From Hippopus hippopus (taxonomy: Eukaryota > Mollusca > Bivalvia > Cardiida > Cardiidae), in the NCBI GenBank assembly GCA_946811185.2, contig OX328106.1, positions 10,582,777-10,646,776 of the forward strand: DNA of 64,000 nt, given 5' to 3'. Made by a program: the position numbers and the translations under genes. The notes beneath the pieces were generated by a model. That model worked only from the letters and a program-made list of their open reading frames with translations. It made no database searches and was not told the DNA's origin. Positions 54,112 to 63,597 of this stretch are shown here, piece after piece (the stretch's first letter is position 1; the number at the start of each line of letters is the position of its first letter).

Positions 54112-55366
54112 GAGCTTTGTAGGAGCACATTTGTCTTGGAGCACATTTGTCTCACGAGGTATGACCGATGTGCTCGTAAACATTCATATTTGCAACAAAT
54201 TGGAAATGAGACAGATGTGTTTGACACACAATAGGAAGGACACTCGAAGCACATTTGTCTCACATTCTATCTATACTAAAATTCTACTTAAAAGAAAAAC
54301 TGTTTCTGCTTAGTAAATTGTAACTGTCCGAAAAGGCGGGTATAGAAATTAGTTGCCTGTCTGTCTCTCTGTCCGTCTGTCTGTCGACATTTACAGCCTG
54401 AAAATTATCTGCGATAACTGACCTACTTACAGATGTATTAAAAATCACTTAATCGAATAGTGTCTTCACTTGAAGTCTACACGATTAAGAAACCGCTGTC
54501 AGTCGCTGTCAGTCCTTATATTCGGTAGATTATCATGCTAGTTTTATAGAATAGTTCATTTTTCTTATCAATTCTTCATTTATTTATTCTTTTATTTAAG
54601 TAATCAATTTAAAAAAAGTACGTCGCCGAGAGGTTACTTGAAAGTTCTTGTTCTTTCAGTCCTTCAGAAGGAAACACTGTATTTTTACTTGTGTAGGCTA
54701 AATAAATTATAATCATCTTTTCAGTTACTACACATAACAATATCCATATTTCTGAGGCTTAGATAATTATCTTTAATAGGATTACCAATGACACAAACAA
54801 TAACTGCGCGTCATGACTTCCCTGTCGGTGTTACAATATCATGTCTCGCGTAGTGTCTCGTCGGAATATCGGGTCTCGCCCGATTCTCGTGTCTCGCCCT
54901 AAGGATGAGAGGCACGATATTTCATATGACACTAACGGGATTCAACCACTCAAATTTCTTGAATTAGAGATACTGGAATGAATAGTTCCACTGCAGTTTT
55001 TAGGTTTAAGATTTTATATAAAAAAGCATTAGCAAACCTGTTGGTGATTACACTTGACATGAGGTAAAACGGGGAACTTCGATTCTAAGATTTTTTCTGC
55101 CGTGGAAAAATATGTGACAAATGTGCATGTATTTCATAAAAAATGACATGAGACAAATGTGCTTTCCTGTTTCTTAAAAAACTTGATCGGAGCACATTTG
55201 TCACACAATTGTGTTTTTTTGTTTTTTTTTGTTAGACATTTGAGGTCACATTTGTCTCATGTGAGACAAATGCGAGCGCATCGGTCTTACGTAAGACAAA
55301 TGTGCTCCGAGACAAATGTGCTCCGAGACAAATGTGCTCCGAGACAAATGTGCTCCTACACAGCTT
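54112..55366. mobile_element. Element R: 1.26 kb element with repeated-unit termini
   Basis: The left end AGAGCTTTGTAGGAGCACAT with two 16-18 bp units (GGAGCACATTTGTCTC-type) is mirrored at the right by four units GAGACAAATGTGCTCC and then CTACACAGCTTTCTC. Further inner words (GACCGATGTGCTCG / GAGCGCATCGGTC) pair as well. The interior has GTCTCGCGTAGTGTCTCGTCG-type words near 54850-54900 and no transposase frame. Confidence 0.75.
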
Positions 55367-55689
55367 TCTCTCTTTGAGCACTCTTGTGCATACATGGTAA
55401 GAAAATTAACAAGTCTCGCGAGACAGCGCGATATTGCTGGAACCTACACGGTGCCCGTAACGTAGTCATGTTGTTAACTAACCCATCACGGCAATAAAAA
55501 ATCTGGAAAAGCCTTAATATACTTATTTGACACTACATCACAATGACATATGGCATTTGACTGTATTTCATATTATGGTGCCATCGGTTTTTGTTTATAT
55601 GTGCACATGGTCCCGGTAACAGGTCTAAACGTGCCTTCAGCTTGAAGAGTTCACTGATGGAAATAAGAACTATTGATTACGGTCTATTT

Positions 55690-55727
55690 CTACTACTACT
55701 ACTACTACGACTACCACTACTACTACA
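55690..55727. repeat. (ACT)n microsatellite
   Basis: About 12 ACT units with two interruptions. Confidence 0.9.
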
Positions 55728-55730
55728 GTG

Positions 55731-55970
55731 TGAACTATGATCTGTGAAAAGGTGGTTTAATACATCTGCAACAAGTAGTGACCAAAGTCAGCCTGTAAAG
55801 CCTCCGCTCTTTGTAATTTTCTATATACCTATCAAAGAATCATTCTGCCCGATGATTTAGCCGTTTATTAGACAGATTGGATTTTATGGATCCATAATTA
55901 TGTGATGAATTTGTTGGTAAAATGCATCACGAATATGCATTAAATCCTGTTTTGCCAGATCATGACTCAT
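55731..55970. mobile_element. Family G MITE
   Basis: TGAACTATGATCTGTGAAAA at the left and TTTTGCCAGATCATGACTCA at the right. The GC palindrome is mostly lost, and ATGGATCCATAATTATGTGA is intact. Confidence 0.85.
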
Positions 55971-55980
55971 ATCTTTATAA

Positions 55981-56247
55981 TATGGCCTGCAACACGCGAA
56001 AAGGGGCATTCGGACATTTGCGTAAAGTGTCGTCTCCGATCAGCCTGCGCAGTCCGCGCAGGCTAATCCGAGACGGCACTTCACGACTACATTCGATTTT
56101 GTGCTACCGTAGACTTGCGCAAAATAGAAAATTACATAAAAACGGAAAATGTCGTTTCGGATTAGCCTGCGCGGAGTGTGCAGGCTGATCCTAGACGACA
56201 CTTTACGCAATTGTCCGAATGCCCCTTTTCGCGTGTTGTAGGCCATA
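55981..56247. mobile_element. Family H MITE, complete
   Basis: It runs from TATGGCCTGCAACACGCG to CGCGTGTTGTAGGCCATA, TIRs pairing over about 45 bp including GGGGCATTCGGACA. There are two GC palindromes (CAGCCTGCGCAGTCCGCGC and CCTGCGCGGAGTGTGCAGG), one per half. TA flanks both sides. No ORF beyond the symmetry-derived frames. Confidence 0.9.
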
Positions 56248-56322
56248 TCATAAAAACAAACATGTGGTATAGAAATTACAAAATATACACTTCGTTGTTG
56301 ATCTCTGTCATCTAGTCCTGAG

Positions 56323-56466
56323 TTAACTCTTGACCAGACGAGAAACTTGATTTTAGATTCGTCCAAAATTGAAAGCATTTGCAGACAACATATTAACATT
56401 GGCTCAATCGATGGATTTTTAATGAATGAGCCGTTAAAAGACGAGACTGATTGGTAAAGGGATTAA
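56323..56466. mobile_element. TTAA1 MITE deletion derivative without hairpin
   Basis: TTAACTCTTGACCAGACGAG and TTGGTAAAGGGATTAA are the ends with TTAA at both. TCCAAAATTGAAAGCATTTG identifies the family. The central hairpin is absent, leaving 144 bp. Confidence 0.8.
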
Positions 56467-56484
56467 AAAGGTTACTACTAGTAG

Positions 56485-56739
56485 TATGTTGTCATGCTCT
56501 TGCTAAAGGGGGCTTAATGTATCTCTATGAGCAAGTCATTACATAATTATGGATCCGTGAAATTAATTTCGTCCATCGACTGACTAAATCATGAGATAGA
56601 CTGGTCCTTGGACATACAGAAAAGTGATCAACAGTAAAAAGTTTCGACCCATTTCAACCTTTGCGGACTGTGCAGGCAGACATGGATCGATACCTTTTGC
56701 AGATGCCCAAACCCCTCATTTCACAGAACATGACTTATA
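56485..56739. mobile_element. Family G MITE
   Basis: TATGTTGTCATGCTCTTGC at the left and CCTCATTTCACAGAACATGA at the right, with CCTTTGCGGACTGTGCAGG in the core. Confidence 0.8.
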
Positions 56740-56956
56740 TTTTTATCGTAAGCCATGTTTTGGCCCGTCCCGCCTATGTCAATTACATCAGTGTTACAAC
56801 GTTCCATTATAGAAATGTCTAATAGTACGGTGTTACGTTATATAAATAGTCCAAGACTCGACCTGTGCAGAGAAAACGTCTCTATTATACGCTGAGAAAA
56901 GATCTAGCGGAGATCTTTTGTGTGATATGATCTGCAAGCCCGCCATCACAACAGTC

Positions 56957-57418
56957 AATGATTCATATAGTCAATATATCAAATCCTTCTTTCATTACCG
57001 TAGTAACCGAGTCATCCTAATGTGTTGTTTGTTTGTTTGGTGTCAAATACCGTTTTCAGCAATATAGCGGCGGTCATTGCTCCTATCCATGTTTTCCTTG
57101 TCAATGATTGATAAAGTCAGTGCATCACATCGTTCTTTCATTATCATTGTGGCCTAGGTGTATTAATGTGTGGTTTGTATGCTTAGTGTCTATCGCAGTT
57201 TTCAACAATATTTCAGATATGTAGCAGTGGTCAGTACTTCTATCCACGTTTTTCTTGATTGCCAGTGACTCATATAGCCAATATATCAAATCGTTCATTC
57301 ATAATGACCGATTTATAAAAATGGGTGACTGGTTTCTTTGGTGTCTTTCGCCGTTTTCAACATTATTACAGATATTTAGCGGTGGTCATTGCTTCCATCC
57401 GTGCATTCCTAGGGTTTT
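56957..57418. repeat. Three tandem units of about 150 bp
   Basis: GCAATATAGCGGCGGTCATTG (about 57060), AGATATGTAGCAGTGGTCAG (about 57213) and AGATATTTAGCGGTGGTCAT (about 57368) recur with TTTTCAACAATAT and AGTCAATATATCAAATC words between. The GGCGGTCATTGC word resembles the SINE-1 tail. Confidence 0.7.
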
Positions 57419-57473
57419 TTTTACGTTCATGACGAAACACTCTTTGATCTCTGATCTTTTTCTATAATCTCCA

Positions 57474-57588
57474 TTAAGGTCTACGGCCCCTAACTCTCAT
57501 ATTAAAAGACGGAAGCTGCCGAGATTGTCCGAATAGCTTTTACGAAAACGACGATGTTTACCGATGAGTTAGGGGCCATAAACCTTAA
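57474..57588. mobile_element. 115 bp TTAA-bounded TIR element
   Basis: TTAAGGTCTACGGCCCCTAA and the mirrored GTTAGGGGCCATAAACCTTAA form TIRs of about 21 bp, with TTAA at each end (57474-57477 and 57585-57588). The interior TTTTACGAAAACGACG is short and non-coding. Confidence 0.75.
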
Positions 57589-57616
57589 ATAGACTTGACG
57601 AAATCGATACCGACCA

Positions 57617-57840
57617 GCCCGAATAGCTCAAATGACAGAGGGTGAGACTTGGTTTCGTCCTGTATCTTGCACTATAAGTTTCGTCCTGTATCTTGCGCAA
57701 TAACTTTCGTCATGTATGTTGCACTATAACTTTCGTCCTGTATCTTGCACTAAACGCGTAACACAGCTAATGGCCTTCGGCGGTCGTCGCCCCATATAGG
57801 CACCGGTGGTGACGTTAAATATACGAAAATTAATCAATCA
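57617..57840 (+). mobile_element. SINE-4 with internal tandem expansion and (ATCA) tail
   Basis: GCCCGAATAGCTCAAATGAC is A-box-like. GTTTCGTCCTGTATCTTGCA is repeated four times at about 26 bp spacing (57653-57752), where the 50388 copy has one. It continues with ACAGCTAATGGCCTTCGGCG, GGCACCGGTGGTGACG and the tail ATTAATCAATCA. Confidence 0.7.
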
Positions 57841-58078
57841 GACATCTATATCTGGCAAAGTCCTTATAAGAAATACATCAGAAGGTTATGGGATACAAGG
57901 AAATGGTTGCCGTCATTTTTCCAAATGCCACTTTTTCCTATGCAGATATTTAAAGGATAAAATCCTAAAATCGTATTGATACACTCTTTCAACGTCTCTG
58001 TAAAAAAATAAAGTTATTGGCTCCACATTTCGGAGCAATCTGCTATCTCATCTCTTTCAGCCTTATTATAAAGGTATG

Positions 58079-58246
58079 GACAAACAGCATAAATCAAGAT
58101 CAGACAGCACAGAACGTGCAGTCTGATCTTAAATCTAAGCTGTCTGCTTTTAGATTTGTTAAGGTAATATTTCTGAGTTTTCAGCGGATTGTATTTTCAG
58201 CGGTCAAAAGAGGTCAGGTTCACATATTTGACGCTGACACAGTTAA
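58079..58246. mobile_element. Family K2 MITE
   Basis: The hairpin AAATCAAGATCAGACAGCAC / GTGCAGTCTGATCTTAAAT is followed by TTTTCAGCGGATTGTATTTT, AGAGGTCAGGTTCACATATT and GACGCTGACACAGTTAA, ending at TTAA 58243-58246. Related to 10180-10294. Confidence 0.7.
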
Positions 58247-58397
58247 AAGTCCGTTTAAGTTCTTAATTTAAAAATCTAGTTTGCCTCTTGTCTGAGATGA
58301 TTTTCTCAATTTAGAATTCGAATTCAATTAGCGGTTCGTGAAGACGGATTGATTTCCGACTGTCTTTCTTTGAGTTCAAGTAGTTTCTCTGTTTTAT

Positions 58398-58505
58398 TTA
58401 ACTCTTTACCTGCTAAGCTCGAATCAATCACTTTTTTGGCGGCCAGTGTAGATCTAATATCAGACTGCACAGAACGTGCAGTCTGATCTTAGAAATACAC
58501 TACTC
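58398..58505. mobile_element. Family K MITE, left part
   Basis: TTAACTCTTTACCTGCTAAGC, GTGTAGATCTAATATCAG and a complete GACTGCACAGAACGTGCAGTC hairpin core. The right half is not clear. Confidence 0.75.
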
Positions 58506-58610
58506 GTATTTGTTATTGAGAAAAGTTTTCGGCGAAATGAATTATGAAATCGCTGTATTTTGAGTTTACGCTAATGTTGCATTTTTCTTTTTTCATTTGA
58601 TTTTTAACTT

Positions 58611-58839
58611 TTAACCCTTTACAACACCACTCCGAGTTTTAAAGACCTCCACAAAGATGAGTTTGGAAAATATTGTGGAAAAAGGAGAAAATGCTAGTAA
58701 CCAACATTTTCTCCTTTTCCCACATAGTTTTCTACCCTTCAAAAGGTACATTTCAGTTCTTGAGCCATCTTCAACCTGTTGTCTGCAAATGCTTTTAATT
58801 TGGAACAGTTTAAGATTTTGTCGTTTGGTAAAAAGTTAG
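58611..58839. mobile_element. TTAA1 MITE, adjoining K
   Basis: TTAACCCTTTACAACACCAC at the left, the hairpin region AAAATGCTAGTAACCAACAT, and GTTTGGTAAAAAGTTAG at the right. Its last four bases (TTAG, 58836-58839) are also the start of the next element. Confidence 0.88.
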
Positions 58840-59047
58840 CTCTTTGGCTGCTAAGCTGGACTTACTGACCTTTTGCGGACAATGTAGATCAAGATCAGAC
58901 TGCACAGAACGTGCAGTCTGATGTTGGATCTACCCTGTCCGATAAGGAGATATTATTCCCCAAAACATAACTTTGAAATAGCAATATTTTGGTTTTCATA
59001 ATCAAATTGAAAATTTTATTTTAGTTATTTAGCAGGATATAGGTTAA
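58836..59047. mobile_element. Family K MITE, near-complete
   Basis: TTAGCTCTTTGGCTGCTAAGC starts it, the hairpin is GATCAAGATCAGACTGCAC with its complement, CCCAAAACATAACTTTG and TTTAGCAGGATATAGGTTAA close it at TTAA 59044-59047. It shares its left target site with the TTAA1 copy. Confidence 0.85.
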
Positions 59048-59568
59048 GGACTGAGTAACAAAAACAAGAAACGAAAATCAATTACTTTTGTATGGTATCT
59101 TGATATTTGATAACGCCAGACTGGTCAGGTACGTTAAGATTGTGTACAGCGATATTGCGGTAGAGTGAATCTAACAGGAAACGACAGAAATGACATCGAA
59201 TTAGTCGTTTTAACTCTTCGTTACGAAGAGCCAATCAAAATTCGTATCAGTTGTGTCCTTCGTGATTGTAATATTAGTATTTTTTTGGTCAGTTATAACG
59301 ATATTTAGCAGGTATGTCTCGTATTAGTCTGGCGTCTCGAAATATCGCAATTCTATAACCATGAAAAAGCTTAGTTCGACTTCAAGAGTGGTAAGCGAAT
59401 GATATTTTTTTTTTGGTAATGAAGACTTACTACATAGAAAATATATGAAAACGAAGAATGATATTGTCTTGCAAAGACTTGGCCAAGTTTCAGATATCTC
59501 TCTTTAATACCAAAGAATGAAAAGCTTCAATGACACGGAGGAAGACATTTTTCCTTTTTCAACCCTTA
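59048..59568. other. Unassigned stretch
   Basis: GTCTCGTATTAGTCTGGCGTC at about 59326 recalls the GTCTCG words of element R. Otherwise nothing recognised. Confidence 0.35.
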
Positions 59569-59771
59569 GGCTGCTAAGCGCGACCCTCTGAACTTTTGCG
59601 GACAGTGTAGATCAAGATCAGACTGCACAGAACGTGCAGTCTGATCTTGGATCTACACTGTCCGATAAGGAGATATTATTCCTCAAAACATAACTCTGAA
59701 ATAGCAATATTTGGATTTTTACTATCGAATTGAAAATTTTGTTTTAGTTATTCAGCAGGATAAAGGATTAA
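59569..59771. mobile_element. Family K MITE, near-complete
   Basis: AACCCTTAGGCTGCTAAGCG, then a strong hairpin GTGTAGATCAAGATCAGACT with its complement, and TTCAGCAGGATAAAGGATTAA. Very similar to 58836-59047. Confidence 0.88.
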
Positions 59772-59774
59772 TAC

Positions 59775-59925
59775 AGAGTTGAAAGAGGAGAAAATGCTGG
59801 TAACCAGCATTGTATCTAAAGCTTTTAAAGACAAAAAACATTACTTAGTCTTGGGTCATATTCTATTTCGTCGTCTGCAATCGCTTTCAGTTTGAACTAG
59901 TTGTGTCGCTTTTGCACAGAGTCAA
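59775..59925. repeat. TTAA1 MITE interior fragment
   Basis: AGGAGAAAATGCTGGTAACC, TTTCGTCGTCTGCAATCGC and AGTTTGAACTAGTTGTGTCG. The outer ends are lost. Confidence 0.7.
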
Positions 59926-60254
59926 GGGATGGAAAATCAGCCGAAATAACAAGGAGTCGTCTTATTTCTTCTTGACGACAAGATGACAAGATTGCGGACG
60001 TGCTGGTGTAACTCGAGTACGAACAATTCCCGGGACGAACGTCATCGAGCCTGAAGAGGATGAGCACAGTAATTAGATTAGTTCTATAGTGCCATGTCAT
60101 TAGATTATTCCTGTAAAATATATGTCAACAGGGGACCGGCGTCGATCTACTGGGCATCTATGTTAGGAGATGTCGTTATTGTATTTGATAAGCTGTAATC
60201 TGTCTTTTATTTAACTCTTTACCACAAAGTCCGGAGTTTTAGCGACCCTGAGGA

Positions 60255-60569
60255 TTTGTTGTAATTGGTGTTAAACGCCGTTTTAACAGCTTAAGTCATA
60301 TCACGACGTCAGTTCCACTAGGGCCAGTATTTACCAACCGTTCTTAAGAATATTCTCAGTCTTATTCTCCAAGATTTTCTAAATTAGAAGTAACACAACT
60401 CTTGATTGGCTAAACCAAATGGTTTAGCCAATCAGGAGTTGTGTTACTGTCAAATTTAGAAAATTGTGGAGAATAAGACAGAGAACGTTCTAAAGAATGG
60501 TTGGTGAATACGGGCCCAGGTTACGAGTCAAATACGCTTACTACTGAGCTACCCGAACGGGCTACAACA
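60255..60569 (-). mobile_element. SINE-1 inserted in TTAA1, 7 bp target duplication
   Basis: CTGAGGA is present at 60248-60254 and 60570-60576. Between them the minus strand reads GCCCGTTCGGGTAGCTCAGT (A box) and, at the other end, AGCTGTTAAAACGGCGTTTAA. The SINE middle is missing and is replaced by the family L element. Confidence 0.85.
60321..60517. mobile_element. Family L hairpin element, best-preserved copy
   Basis: GGGCCAGTATTTACCAACCG at the left is mirrored by GGTTGGTGAATACGGGCCC at the right. The centre is TTGATTGGCTAAACCAAATG / TTTAGCCAATCAGGAGTTG. Almost the whole unit is one long hairpin. No ORF. Confidence 0.9.
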
Positions 60570-60798
60570 CTGAGGAAATGGCCTGTTGAAAACCTTGTGT
60601 GAAAAGGAGATTATATTGGTAAGCAGCATTTTCTCCTTTTCCTACAAGGTTGTCTATACTTTCACAGACAATAACCTTCTTTTCAGCTGAATTTGATATG
60701 TCGTCTGCAAATGCTTTCAATTTGGACCAGTTTAAGATTTTGTCGGATTATACAAAGTTAACCTTTTTACAAGAGGTTCCCATAGTAGCTTAAAGCCA

Positions 60799-61027
60799 TA
60801 AACTCTTTATCAAACGACAGAATATCGACTCGACCAAATTGAAAGTATTCGCAGACGACAATTTAAATGTTGATAAAATGACGATTTCTGTCTTTAATAG
60901 GGTAGAAAATATTACGGGAAAAGGAGAAAACACTGGTAACCAGCATTTTCTCTTTTTCCCAAAATGGTTTTCAAAAGTGTTCTCTTTCAGGGTCGTTGAA
61001 TGTCGGAATTGTGTGGTAAAGGGTTAA
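60799..61027. mobile_element. TTAA1 MITE copy
   Basis: TAAACTCTTTATCAAACGAC at the left, TCGACCAAATTGAAAG, the hairpin region GAAAACACTGGTAACCAGCA, and GTGTGGTAAAGGGTTAA at the right. Confidence 0.85.
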
Positions 61028-61160
61028 ATTAAGGGCTGTGGATTTGTCAAAGGGGAGAGAATGTATTAGAGAGCGATCCGCCGCCATATGCTATGGAAAC
61101 TTTTACTAAAAATCATCTAAAATTAACTAAGAACAACGTCATTCATTTGACCGAGTTGCA

Positions 61161-61410
61161 TATAGCCTGCAACACGCGGAAAGGGACATTCGGACATTTG
61201 CGTAAAGTGTCAGTCCGCGCAGTCTGATCCGAGACGACACTTTCCGACCGTGTGTGATTTTCTGTTTCACGCAAGTCTAATGTAGGACAAAATCTAGTGT
61301 TGACATAAAGTGCTGTCTCGGATTAGCCTGCGCGGATTGCGCAGGCTGATCCGAGACGACACATTCCGCAAATGTCCGAAAGTCGTTTTTCGCATGTTGC
61401 AGACCATTAT
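61161..61410. mobile_element. Family H MITE
   Basis: TATAGCCTGCAACACGCGGA at the left and CGCATGTTGCAGACCATTA at the right. The second GC palindrome CCTGCGCGGATTGCGCAGG is intact; the first is partly deleted (GTCAGTCCGCGCAG). Confidence 0.85.
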
Positions 61411-61453
61411 GTGTAATAGACTTTGGTCACTTAAACAGCGCAACCCAAGTACT

Positions 61454-61932
61454 TGAATCATGCAAGGTGAAAAAAGGATTAACATCTGCAAAGATTATCG
61501 ACCCAGGTCAGCAGTCCGCATAGGCTGATCTGGGTCGAAAGGTTTTACTGTTGGTCAATTTTCAGCATGTCCAAGGACCAGTCTATCCCGTGATTAAGTG
61601 GATTTTTAGACTAAACAGATTTTATAGATCCATAATTATGTGATGACTTGCTTGGTATCATTCATCACGGAGATGTATTAACCTTTTACCAAACAAGCCC
61701 TGGTTTTTACGACCCTGAGATAGAAGCCTTTTGAAAACATTGTGGGAAAAGGAGAAAATGCTGGTAACCAGCATTTTCTCCTTTTCACACAATGTTTTCT
61801 ACCCTGCTGGAAACAATTTTCAATTTTTGAGTTACGTTTATTTTGTCGTCTGCAAGTGCTTTCAATTTGGACCAGTCTAAAATTTTGTCGTTTGGTAAAG
61901 AGTTAAACCCGGTTTTGCCAGAGCAACGCTTT
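61454..61932. mobile_element. Family G MITE hosting a nested TTAA1
   Basis: TGAATCATGCAAGGTGAAAA starts it, GACCCAGGTCAGCAGTCCGC is the core, and the right end is split: AGATGTATTAA | TTAA1 | TTAAACCCGGTTTTGCCAGAGC. Uninterrupted G copies read GATGCATTAA followed by CCC at this point. Confidence 0.85.
61678..61906. mobile_element. TTAA1 MITE nested in G
   Basis: TTAACCTTTTACCAAACAAG and GTTTGGTAAAGAGTTAA are the ends (TTAA 61678-61681 and 61903-61906). The hairpin AAAATGCTGGTAACCAGCAT has long flanking arms GGGAAAAGGAG / CTCCTTTTCACAC. Confidence 0.92.
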
Positions 61933-61944
61933 TATAAAAGTTTA

Positions 61945-62020
61945 GGCATGTTTGTCTGTAGCTCGTAGTTTGAAACCAAGAGGTCAATGGTTCACTTCCC
62001 AGGTTAGACCCCCCCCCCCC
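61945..62020 (+). repeat. tRNA-like SINE head relic and C-run
   Basis: TGTAGCTCGTAGTTTGAAAC is A-box-like and GGTCAATGGTTCACTTCC B-box-like at plausible spacing, followed by GTTAGA and a run of about 12 C (62009-62020). The body has no match elsewhere in the window. Confidence 0.35.
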
Positions 62021-62449
62021 TTACCTCCCCGAAGATAGATGTCAGTCGTTGCGACATGAATCATTCCTCTCTCGCTATCTCCTCGCTTAAAAATGTCTCG
62101 ACGATGTTTATATGCAAAAGCGGTTTGAGGGTTAGAAAGAATATTTTTTCAAGCTCTGGTAACAAAAGCTACATAGGAAAGCATGAATTCGTGCACAGGT
62201 CGCTGCGACATAACTAAAGAACTGTTGAAAACAGCTTTGCATTCCAGTCTAGCGAAACATCAAAAGCGATAGTGAATCTACGCATTCTTAGCTGTCTGAT
62301 CTCGATCTATGCTTTCTGTAAAAAGCAGTCCATGTAGCATGTACAGTACGGAAAGCCCACGACTGCAGATCATTAGATAGTCTGAAATGAAGGTTGCACA
62401 GTGATCCACTTGGCCTCCACGTCTAGACAACGTTAAGTGCGTGATGACA
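62021..62449. other. Unassigned stretch with a K-like arm
   Basis: TTAGCTGTCTGATCTCGATC at about 62287-62306 resembles one K2 hairpin arm. Otherwise nothing recognised. Confidence 0.35.
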
Positions 62450-62664
62450 TTAATCCTTAGGTTGGTAAGCGTCACTTAGTGAATTTTTGCGTACAATGTA
62501 GATACAAGATCAGACTGCACAGAACGTACAGTCTGATCTTGGATCTTCACTGTCCGATATGGTGATCTTTATTCTGGCGAAACAGAGTTTGATATAGGTA
62601 TATTTTGGTGTTAAAGATCGGCCAGAAGTCTTCATATAATATATCTATCAGTTCAAGGGTTCAG
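62450..62664. mobile_element. Family K MITE
   Basis: TTAATCCTTAGGTTGGTAAGC, then the hairpin GATACAAGATCAGACTGCAC with complement, GTCCGATATGGTGATC and a diverged right end CTATCAGTTCAAGGGTT. The right TTAA is lost. Confidence 0.75.
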
Positions 62665-62744
62665 AGATATAAACAGTATTAATTAATTCAAGCCCAAATG
62701 GACTGTAATTTCATGATCTGTGCATTGAGTCACGACTCGCGATT

Positions 62745-62880
62745 GATTGATAATGGCGGACCGAGCACTTGTAGTTCTATCGGTAACGCATATAGGGTAG
62801 TAGTACCGGTATTCGAGGGGTTGTGAGCTTAAATTCCGGCGGCTGGCCGCAGATTGTGTTCCTTTTTCGACGGCTGAAAT
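62745..62880 (+). repeat. tRNA-like SINE relic
   Basis: TAGTTCTATCGGTAACGC is A-box-like and GAGCTTAAATTCC B-box-like. CGGCGGCTGGCCGCAGATTG follows. No second copy in the window. Confidence 0.35.
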
Positions 62881-62903
62881 TCGCGATCCAGTGACACTCA
62901 GAA

Positions 62904-63171
62904 ATGAACCATGCTCTGGCAAAAGGGGCTTAATGCATCTCCGTGATACATGATACCCAAGCAAGTCATCACATGATTATAGATCCATACTAACCACTTT
63001 TTTTAAGTAACCGACTGAATCATTAGGTACACTGGTCCTTGGACATAACAGAAAATTTACCAATATCGAAAAGTTTCGGCACAGGTCAGTCTGCGCGGAC
63101 TGCGCAGGCTGACCTGGATCGACACTTTTCGCCCATGCGCTAAGCCCCCTTTTCGCAGAGCATGGCCCATT
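62904..63171. mobile_element. Family G MITE, complete, reverse orientation
   Basis: ATGAACCATGCTCTGGCAAA, CATGATTATAGATCCATACT, the GC palindrome TCTGCGCGGACTGCGCAGG, and CCTTTTCGCAGAGCATGG. Confidence 0.88.
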
Positions 63172-63597
63172 TTATTTTTATCACATAGGCTCGGCTAAAC
63201 AATCGGACAATACAGATAAATAGAAGCAGAGACCCCTGGTTTTGAAGCCCTCTACAATACCCACCAGGCTACCAAGCTTGGTCCGCCATTTTTCTGTTTT
63301 GCCGAAATATTTGCGAGAGGGCTCTGTTGCAAAACGCAGAAAGATCAAAACACGTGTAAGAACTCCGTTTCGGTCCGCACTCCTGTTTTATTTATTTATT
63401 TATTGCAGAGAAAAAAGAAATGGCCAATATTTTTGTGACGGCAGCTTTTATTGGATAATGTTACACATAGTCGTACAGGGATATCGTTACACCGCCATTT
63501 GCCTTCGAATATTCTACGAAAAAAAAAAGCCAATTATTTAGACAGGCAAAATTACGTAATATTTAGTTACTGAAATACGTTATTATCTATCATTCCT
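63172..63597. other. Unassigned stretch
   Basis: The plus-strand frame at 63242-63541 includes basic residues but no family motif; TTTATTTATTTATTTATTGCAG at about 63389-63408 looks like a possible 3' splice acceptor, but the frame after it is short. Confidence 0.3.

Larger units (their letters stand above)
60211..60761. mobile_element. TTAA1 MITE hosting a nested SINE and hairpin
   Basis: Starts TTAACTCTTTACCACAAAGT, is interrupted after CGACCCTGAGGA, resumes CTGAGGAAATGGCCTGTTG, passes through GCAGCATTTTCTCCTTTTCC and ends ATACAAAGTTAA (60758-60761). Confidence 0.9.
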
